Shown one piece after another: positions 56,054 through 64,000 of a stretch of 64,000 nucleotides of DNA. Each line of letters opens with the position of its first letter. Within the stretch, counting starts at the first letter, position 1. The translations under genes and the position numbers were made by a program. Source of the DNA: Pectinophora gossypiella. Taxonomy: Eukaryota > Arthropoda > Insecta > Lepidoptera > Gelechiidae. The notes below the pieces were generated by a model. It was not told where the DNA came from. It ran no database searches and saw only the letters and a list, made by a program, of their open reading frames with translations. Location of the stretch: NCBI RefSeq assembly GCF_024362695.1, contig NW_026063265.1:336676-400675 (forward strand). Reading direction: 5' to 3'.

Positions 56054-58043
56054 GGCTGACTACCGTCAATAAAAGGTTTTGTACTGTAGAAGACAGTACA
56101 GTCAATAAGTTTACTGCCTGGTCTGGCAGAAATGTCTGTAATATAAAAAACTAGTACTGAACATATAATTTTTTTAAAGTACTTAGATAGATATATTCTA
56201 TCTGTCGTTATTAAACAATTTTGAATAAACTTATTCAAATCTAAATAAATAATATTACTGTGATGACAGGTTCTGTTGTAAAGGTGTTGGTTGAGAGAAA
56301 ATATATAATTATTTTCCTCACTAGCTAATGAATTTGAGTATGGAAACGAACAAATAATTAAGTTTCCACACTCAACAGTCATTAGCGACCTATGATACTT
56401 AGTTAACTGCTGTTTTGTGAGCCCTGTACTATTGCCTACTAAAAGAATAACGGTAGTGTTCGCATCATATTTACACTGGAATAGTTTTGTGATGATTTGT
56501 GAATATGACGCGCCAGGCATGCACACATTAATAATGTCATGATCAAAAGAGTTTTTTAAAAGTGGTCCTAAACCTATGCCTATATCGTCCGAGAACACAA
56601 CAGTCTTTTTCGTTAGACGCGGGACAAAGTCTTTCTGGGGCGCGACGTTGTCCGGCAATGCGGTCGCGACCTTTCCGGGCCCTCGCAGCGCCCCACCTGG
56701 CGGCGCAGCGGGCGGGGGCGCCGCAGGCGCTTGCGCCGCGGAAGGCGGCACTGCCGCTGACGCCCCGCGCCTCGAGGCTCCGCGGACTCTGACCCTCCGC
56801 GGCTCGGCTCCCGGCGGCACATCACCGGCCGGCGCGACACTCGGCAGCGCGGCACACGGCGGCTCGTTGTTGGGCGGTGCGGTGTCGCACATCACTGCGG
56901 ACAGCGGCGCACCGTCGGGGAGCACGCACCGCGTTTCGCAGCTCTTCGCGGTGTGGCCCTTGCCGGCGCAGCACTAGGCAACGCGGCAATAGGCGGCGCG
57001 GCTCTGCGTGTCGCAACCCTACGCGATGTGGCCCTTGCCGGCGCAGCACTAGGCGACGCGGCACTGGGCGGCGCGGCTCTGCGTGTCGCAGCCCTACGCG
57101 ATGCAGTCCTGGCCGGCGCAGCAATAGGCGACGCGGCGATGGGCGGTGCGGCTCTGCGTGTCGCAGCCCTACGCGATGCAGCCCTGGCCGGCGCAGCAAT
57201 AGGCGACGCAGCACTGGGCGGCGCGGCTCTGCGTCTCGCAGCCCTACGGGGCGCGGTACCTCGCGGAGCGGTCTCGCGCAGCGTGGTACATGCGGCGCTA
57301 GTGGACGGTGAGGCTCCAGAAATTACGACCAACCCCCCGCGCTGCAAATCCTCGCTAGACTCGCTGCTTGTTTTGGCGCGGAGTGTTTCCAGCTCCAGGT
57401 TTCGGTCGTGCACCAGAGACTCAAGCCGTTCCGTATTAATAACCAGGGACTCTGTTGCCTTGATGTGTTCAGTGATTTCCTTCTGTGCATTCCCATATAA
57501 TTGCTGTAAACGTGCTAATTGGCGTTGGAGCTCACAATTTTCTTGTCTCAATTTATGTGTTTCTTCACAACCTTCATCATCATCACTATATTTATCACTC
57601 ATTGAGGTGAGATCTATGGTCATGGACTCATTATTTTGGCAATTTTCTCCACGGACTAACTCATTGTATAACGCCATAGTTTGTTGTGACTCGTTGATGG
57701 AATGTTCGTCCTCATGAGCTTTTATTGTATTGTAGGCTATAGCAACCTGTTGCTCTAGTTCTCTGATACGATTTAGAGCAGCCTCATGGTTGTTTCGACA
57801 TTCATCCTGTGAGTTGATCACGGATTGTAAGTAGTCCCGTTGGTGTTGCAAGTCCTTATACCGACCATCTAACTCGGTGAGCTCGTTCTTTAAAGACAGT
57901 ATTCTATTATTTACATTAATTACTTCTGCCTCACTCTCTTCATGTTCTTCTAGAAGCTTCTTGCATTCTTCTTGAGACGCCTGTAGTTCAAGAAGGGCTT
58001 GCTTCAGTTTTTGTTCTAAGTCCTTTTTGCTGCAGGGAGCCAT
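56020..58043 (-). pseudogene. LINE 3 ORF1: coiled coil, Ala/Arg repeats, SGNH-like domain
   Basis: Starts MAPCSKKDLEQKLKQALLEL. Residues 1-230 are coiled coil. Tandem 25-residue repeats follow (RRAAPPIAASPIAAPARTAS type). A frameshift near 56930-56960 separates this from VVFSDDIGIGLG, VILLVGNSTGLTK and NIIYLDLNKFI, an esterase-like domain with SDD in place of GDS. The GC-rich repeat part makes long spurious frames on all strands. The role is RNA binding and RNP assembly by analogy to CR1 ORF1. Confidence 0.7.
56937..57255 (-). repeat. 75-bp coding tandem repeat in LINE 3 ORF1
   Basis: Four units with GGCTCTGCGTGTCGCA starting at about 57000, 57075, 57150 and 57225. A multiple of three, so the ORF1 frame is kept. 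Strongly GC-rich in an AT-rich region. Confidence 0.85.
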
Positions 58044-58816
58044 ACTAGACAGAATCTGAAATAATAAAGGAAAGGCAGCAGTAACTATTCCAAGAAAAAT
58101 AGAAAATACCTATAATATTGTTAATAATATTTTACTTAGCAATCTGCAATAAGTACCTACATAACAAAATGCTTTGTGTACGTTATTTACGGTTTAAGAA
58201 ATTTATTTCTCCAAAAGAATACAATTAAATTAACTAGAGAAATACAATATACCTTAAATTAAAATTATGTTAGTGTACGTTATTTATGTCTAATTTGTGG
58301 AGTAAAAAGTTATGTTTTACACTGCAACAATATACAATATAATGCCAACAATATAATGTTATTGTAAGTGTGTAAATAAATAGAAAAACATTGTGTGTTT
58401 CCGTTTTTTTGTCGTCAACTATGTTTCTACTTAACGTCAAAACAAAGCGAGACTACAACGGCGCCGGGTGTGAGGTTGGACTTTAATCTCTGGTGTGATC
58501 TGTGTACTGTTATGTTATAGCAATAATATTTATCGCTAGCTAATGTAATAATATGGAACAAAGCAATACTCCCCAGGTTTTAGTCCGTATTTTCGAATTT
58601 GTAACGTCGGTGTCCGTTGGTCTCCGTACGACAATCAGCTGATTTGAATTTACACCAATATTTCCACTTCAAATACACAAATTTCTATTTTACACACTTT
58701 ATATACTAAAATTAACACAAATACAAGTAAATTAGTCGACTAAAAACTATGATTATAATAAAAATACGAAATTAAAACTAAGATACGCGTCTTGACATTT
58801 ACGCGTCAGTGTTTTT
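58044..58816. other. Upstream region of LINE 3
   Basis: AT-rich and non-coding. It may include the LINE 5' UTR; a GC-richer AACGGCGCCGGGTGTGAGG at 58457 is a possible start region. Nothing else recognised. Confidence 0.4.
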
Positions 58817-58895
58817 CTTTATCTACAAAAGCCAATTTTTTTTAACTTGATACACCCAAAACTACTAAATATCATGTTCCTAGGTTCAGTGGTTA
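58817..58895 (-). mobile_element. Short HelB fragment
   Basis: About 79 bp matching the reverse of 8025-8096 (CTTTATCTACAAAAGCCAAT ... TTCAGTGGTTA). No Helitron ends are present. Confidence 0.75.
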
Positions 58896-60379
58896 TTATA
58901 CTCGCTCCTTGTTCGAGAGGTTTTTAACAGTGTAGTCTACGTCTTATGCTCCAGCATCGTCACAATTTTCAAAGCTCATATCCAAAGCTAAAAAAAAAGT
59001 TAGTTTCCCGCTTCCTGAACGCAGCTGTCAACTAATGTCATTACGGTTTTTGTGCACCGGCGCGTCACTTCGCCTCCGTAAATAAACTAATTGAAAACCA
59101 ATATTTAATACAAAAACATGATTGATATAGTGCGAAAAATCTGTTACTTACATAATCAAGTGCTTTTTTCTCTAAAAAAGCTAGAAACAGTACCAAAGAA
59201 AAAATGTGGATGACGACGAGCGTAAGTTCTTTTTGATAAAACAAAATGTGGATTAAACTGGTAAGTCTTAACATTATCCATCTACTAAAACAAGAGAAGA
59301 TATAATTATGATCAATTCAATTTAATTCCTTTTATTGTCGAAAACAAATTACTTTTTTTGAGGTTATAATTTTATAATCCTAACATTCGAAGAAGTAACT
59401 TAAGTTGGTACTTGTTACTAATAAAAGTAACTAGTTTTATTAACATAAATAATAATATTAAAATTGTATCGTGTTCGTGTTATAACAGTAATTTAAAAGT
59501 TATACTTTCCGATGTTGATGTTGTTTAAATTCGCCTTATATAAGGCAGGCAAAGATCTGAGGACTATACAGTCTTGACTTTAGTAATTTAATATTCGAAA
59601 ATCACGATCAAAATAGGCCTAAGCCTTGTCTTCAGTCCCTGATTGCCGCGTTTTTATTTTCATCTGTCAAAAAAAAAAATTTTTTTGTTTCTTTTTGTAA
59701 TTCGTGTTCTTGGCTTATGTTGCGGTTGATAACTTACTATCAGCCAATGAAATGAGCAGTTTTATTATAAAACAAAGAGAACCAGTGAAATATAACCGCA
59801 GAATGGCATAGAAAAGTAAATAATTAACTCGGAAATAATTTGACAAGTTCAGATAATTAGATGACAGAAGCACTTCATGTTTACCCTGTTCATCAAGAAG
59901 TACCCATGACACAGTAGTACTCGATATCACAGAGGTCATCTACACCATTGGTAGACAAGATACATAACTTATTCAAGATAACACTTAAAACATTTAGAGA
60001 TTTATAATTGGTTTACTACAGGATAACCATACTTAAAAATGATATTATATATATTATAACAGTACATAATCCCTTCTCACAGTCTCTGTTAAGTGGTGTT
60101 AATAATGTTATCTTCTCCGAATGATACTTACAATATAAGATGATGATAATATACCCTAACAATAAAAACAGAAAGAGTGTTAAGAGGGTACAGGCAAAAG
60201 ATAGCCTTATTATAGTAAGCAATTTCTTCCAAATTACTCTAATCTTATTATAATTCAAGCTTCCAACGTATGGGTGATGATTATTGGTACCAACCTAACC
60301 AACAAGAGAACACCACTTGGAGAGTCACCTAGTTAAGCACTAGTAGTGAACTGTCTGACTAGAGAATAGACAGACTATT
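58896..60379. other. AT-rich non-coding stretch
   Basis: No convincing frame. At 59533-59573 a TTATATAAGGCAGG box is followed about 30 bp later by ACTATACAGTC, which resembles an arthropod TATA plus initiator arrangement on the plus strand, but no gene follows. Confidence 0.4.
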
Positions 60380-61440
60380 TGTTTCCTTTTAGAGCTATCA
60401 CAATAGAGGATAGACAATGGACTTGATGTATCAACCCTATTAACATAAAAATCAACCACTAAGACTGTTGCAAAGCGCAAATATACCTATGCCTTATTTT
60501 AATACCTAGAGCTATCATTTAGCGGATGGACAGTGGACTTGATGGTACCAACTTAATGTACATAAGAGCTATCACTAGGAAGTTTGCCATTGCTAAGCGC
60601 TAATATACCTATTTTACATTTCCATACCTAGAGCTATCACTTAGAGGATAGACAATGGACTTAAAGGCACAATGCACATAAGAGCTACCATTAGAAAGGT
60701 CGCCATTGATAAGCGCTAATATACCTATTTGTCATTTCCATACCTAGAGCTATCACTTAGAGGATAGACAATATACTTGAAGGTATCAATCTAATGAACA
60801 TAAGAGCTACCACTAGGAAGGTCGCCACTGACAAGCGCTAACATACCTATTTCTCATTTCCATACTTAGAGCTATCACTTAGAGGATAGACAATGGACTT
60901 GATGGTATGAACCTAATTAACAAAAGATCTACCACCAGGAAGGTCGCCATTGCCAAGCGCTAATATACCTATTTATCATTTCCATGCCTAGAGCTATCAC
61001 TTAGAGGATAGACAATGGACTTGAAGGTATCAACACAATGAATGTAAGAGCTACCACTAAGAAAGTCGCCATTGACAAGCGCTAACATACCTATTTCTCA
61101 TTTCCATACTTAGAGCTATCACTTAGAGGATAGACAATGGACTTGAGGGTATGAACCCTATTAAATAAGAGCTACCACGATTATGGTCGGCATTGGCAAG
61201 CGCTATATACCTATTTCTCATTTCCATACTTAGAGCTATCACTTAGAGGATAGACAATGGACTTTATGGTATGAACCCTATTAATATAAGAGCTACCACG
61301 ATTATGGTCGGCATTAGCAAGCGCTATATACCTATTTCTCATTTCCATACCTAGAGCTATCACTTAGAGGATAGACAATGGACTTGATGGTATCAACTCA
61401 AATAACATAAAGCTACCACTACAAGTATCGCCTTTTGCTA
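60380..61440. repeat. 120-bp minisatellite
   Basis: About nine units with AGAGCTATCACTTAGAGGAT, AGACAATGGACTTGA, AAGAGCTACCAC and AAGCGCTAATATACCTATTT, spaced about 115-125 bp. Divergent outer units and more alike inner ones. Each unit contains two related half-motifs (GAGCTATCAC and GAGCTACCAC). Confidence 0.85.
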
Positions 61441-63156
61441 AACGCTAGTAGATAGCTAGAACATAGACCAACTATTTTTTATACTTTTATTTCCATGTTA
61501 GGTTTGTCACTTGAGGAATCGAAGATAAACCATTGAACTGTCGGGGCTTACCTACCCATGTTGAAACTCAAGATTAGACTAATGCTGAGAAACAATAGAC
61601 TATTATGTCAAATTGATTATTATAAAATAATGAGAGTACAAATTCTGAATAAATAACGGACAATTCAAAACCTAAAAGCCTCTGTTCTATTAATCAACCT
61701 CATCATCACAGGCCTTTACATCTTTATCAGATGATTCAACTGTGCTAGAAATCAAAGTATTAATAGTATGTAATGTCAGAGATTACTTTCAAAAGAGATA
61801 ACTGTACACAAGACATGGTTAGAGAATACTGCTATTAAATTCTTTCTACCACATCATAAAATTCAAATAGCACATAAATAATAATGAATAACATTGCCCG
61901 AAGAGTGAGTAAACGAGATAGCAACAGGATCTGTGGAACAGAGACAACAGTATCAGCAGGCAGCCCCACAGCCAACAGCATGAACAGAAAGCCCACAAGG
62001 AACTGTGATGCTCAGAAGGGATTTTGAACACAAAACAATGATAATTCGAAAACACTTGATTTTATTGCGTATCTCACACAAACGTTCGCACTCCGACCGT
62101 TGACCAAAATCGAATGCCCGACCAACTGACAGCTCCGGTTTTCACAAATCGAATTGACGATAGTTGTTTGACGTCTCGATTGAACATTGACGGGATTGTC
62201 AATGTATCGATTAAAATAAAATAAAGATTAATGTAACCACTGGGTTGAGTGTTCGTTACAGTCGGCCATCCGTCACACAAACGAGTCCCTTCGTTTAGTT
62301 AATTACAAATTTTTTTGTCACATTGAACTCTTAACTATGACAAAGGTAACATTAACATTGTGATTAATTACAATATGTATGTACAAATAACAAAAAGTAA
62401 GCAACCAAAATTAATCCTTATCTATAGCTAGACACTGAGAGGTTACTTCCTTCACCGTAACAGTGTCATAAGCTGCGTGTTACGCAACATTCATGGGCGG
62501 CTATCATTGCCTCTCCTGCCCTGTTACGTAGACACCCTCACTTCATTAATATGGAGATCATTGTCATCCCATCACTAAGTATTTTCATTTCTACTAAAAA
62601 CAAATATCAGTACTCCAATAGAACAACGAACAGAACATTTTCCAGTTAGTAATCTTTCTTATTTCTATAGCCAGGTACTGAGAGGTTACTTCCTTCACCA
62701 TAACAGACCTTAGCTGCGTGTAACATAATATTCATGGGCGGCTATCATTGCCACTCCTGCCCTGTTATGTATACACCCTCACTTCAATTTGCAATTATAT
62801 CCATGTACATAAATTGTCACTATCATTATCTGTATAACAAAATCTATAATATCAGTATTATCGTCATTATAACCAATAATCATCATTATTATTTATTATC
62901 GTCTTCTCCACGGAATTATTGCATTAACTTAATGTTAAACATTCTACTAAACTCACTACACATAACCGGTAAAGTATAATTTTAACCTTCTAGTTTATAA
63001 GTACTTCATATCGCTAATGTTTATAAAGTTATATCGATCACAAGAGATTAAATAAATGACTTTCGCGTAAGAATCTTTTAATGAGTAGTAAACACGTATT
63101 GATAAGAATAAGTAAATACATTATGGATTGCTACCCTATGAATGTAATCAAATCAA
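61441..63156. other. Non-coding region flanking a Ty3/gypsy element
   Basis: No gene seen. Two related blocks (62430-62530 and 62670-62785) share CTGAGAGGTTACTTCCTTCA and CATGGGCGGCTATCATTGCC. On the minus strand 62270-62050 reads TGTAACGAACACTC onward with an AATAAA, which could be the start of an LTR for the integrase at 63157, but the partner LTR lies outside the window. Confidence 0.4.
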
Positions 63157-64000
63157 TCACTCTATTACCGTTTCACCCGAATTTGAGTCATCCTTTTCGC
63201 TTTCATCGCTTGATGAGCAAGTAGGGGCATCAAAACTCATCCAAGGAAATATTTTATCAATAGAGACTACATTCTCATATACCTTCCCCTTTCGAGTAAG
63301 AGGTGTGTCCACGACGAGGAATCGGTCATGAGGCAGGACCTTTTTAATTCTGTAAGGACCTTGACATCTGGATTCAAGTTTTTTTGATTTTCCCGAACCT
63401 CCTACTACCGCTCTAATAATCCGAACTAGATCCCCTTCCTTATAATTTGTAGCTGTTTTTCGGTGCTTATCGAATCTTTGTTTATTTTTCTCTTGATTTT
63501 TACATATTAACTCCCTAGCTTCCGATCTAATTTCATTGATATTTTCACCGGCCTCATCATTGCCAATTTCATCAATAATGTCATTTAACACTCCTTGTGA
63601 TGGATTCCCTACCTTTCGTCCGAACAATAGTTCTATAGGCGTCCTTTTTGTAACATCATGAACCGCGGTATTAATACCTAATTGTACACTGGGTAGATGT
63701 AAATCCCAAGTGTCGTCGTTATTACCGTGTGTCATGGCGCCAATGAAGCCAGGATCGTTCGGTTATACCGCTCAACCTGGCCATTGGCGCGCGGCGTAGC
63801 GACAGAGTTTAAAATGTGCTTGACCCCTACGGACTGAACAAATGCCTTAAATCGCTTGCTGGTGAAGCTGGTGCCTCTATCGGTAATTAGTCGTGACGGG
63901 GTGCCAAAGAGGCTAAAGAAAGTCCTGAAAACCTTGATGCTGGCCTTAGATTTTGTACTACGAACTGGAGATAAATTTACGTATTTCGTAAAGGAATCTA
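63157..64000 (-). pseudogene. Ty3/gypsy integrase, C-terminal part
   Basis: From 64000 down: SPVRSTKSKASIKVF, then LITDRGTSFTS and ANGQVERYNRT, the D and E of the DD35E triad with 35 residues between. A one-base frameshift at about 63736 follows SLAP. The rest is open (63735-63157): DTWDLHLPSVQLGINTAVH, TPIELLFGRK, a helical linker, then YKEGDLVRIIRAV, GPYRIKKVLPHDRFLV and an acidic Ser-rich end. The first catalytic D lies beyond the window. Different from the gypsy piece at 294-4599 as far as can be judged, since no region overlaps. Confidence 0.85.

Larger units (their letters stand above)
52799..58043 (-). mobile_element. CR1-like LINE 3, decayed
   Basis: Minus-strand order: ORF1 (58043 to about 56020), endonuclease (56053 to 55331), RT (about 54950 to 53481) and ORF2 C-terminus (52989 to 52799). 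Two MITEs interrupt the RT tail and a foldback element the C-terminus. Several frameshifts and stops. Architecture as in LINE 1, including an SGNH-like ORF1 domain. Confidence 0.75.

Noticed and set aside
56877..57717. Plus-strand frames of 144 and 254 codons
   Set aside because: Shadows of the GC-rich 75-bp repeat and coiled coil of LINE 3 ORF1 on the other strand.
59533..59573. TATA plus initiator promoter
   Set aside because: The motif spacing is plausible but no transcript unit or element end can be tied to it.

Overview
The window looks like a transposon graveyard from a moth or butterfly genome. The inference rests on AT-rich sequence saturated with CTAG-ended Helitron-like repeats carrying the GCGACTTCGTCCGCG-type 3' hairpin and CTGT-microsatellite 5' ends familiar from Lepidoptera, tRNA-derived SINEs, CR1-like LINEs with esterase ORF1s, Ty3/gypsy remnants and Polintons. 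I see no convincing ordinary host gene. Most open frames belong to mobile elements, many nested three or four deep. Three Helitron-like modules are named here: HelA (starts TCCATACTAATATT), HelB (starts TCCTTACTAATATT, ends GGTACCAGCTAG) and HelC (starts TCTATACTTATAATAAATC, ends GGGCAAAAGCTAG).

Layout. 1-4599: a broken Ty3/gypsy element (minus strand; gag and RT-RNase H pieces) cut by Helitron-like insertions. 4600-8590: a composite Helitron with three 5' ends and one 3' end. 8591-9651: a Polinton DNA polymerase fragment, interrupted by a LINE tail with a 10-bp target duplication. 9652-13560: the left end of a second Polinton, cut by a 2.7-kb TA-duplicating inverted-repeat transposon. 13561-22871: a CR1-like LINE (ORF1 esterase, ORF2 endonuclease-RT) carrying a HelC copy inside ORF2, which itself carries another TA element. 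22872-27307: a second LINE with an intact 988-residue ORF2. 27308-30425: a non-autonomous LTR element with near-identical 0.62-kb LTRs and a 56-residue secreted-type ORF.

30741-45416 is the centrepiece: a composite Helitron containing a complete-ended 12.1-kb Polinton (31992-44066; 169-bp inverted repeats; TSD TCGGTT; the empty site is visible in related Helitron copies). This Polinton has lost the PolB C-terminus and the capsid and protease genes. It keeps PolB N-terminus, integrase, packaging ATPase and two conserved-looking proteins. It also carries cargo: a small ORF resembling the eIF2-alpha S1 domain, and a probable spliced acidic/basic nuclear protein. The Helitron around it shows flank sequences that only make sense if the segment up to about 49439 has been inverted between inverted Helitron 3' halves, or misassembled there.

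45417-50556: more Helitron fragments and a 5'-truncated LINE. 50610-51285: a SINE split by a LINE fragment. 52061-52798: a 738-bp foldback element. 52799-58043: a decayed CR1-like LINE on the minus strand with an Ala/Arg-rich tandem-repeat ORF1. 58044-63156: mostly non-coding, with a 120-bp minisatellite. 63157-64000: the integrase end of another Ty3/gypsy element.

The elements interact mainly through nesting: insertions can be ordered in time from their breaks, and several target sites can be checked against uninterrupted copies inside this same window. All identifications are by reading motifs; no database search was possible.
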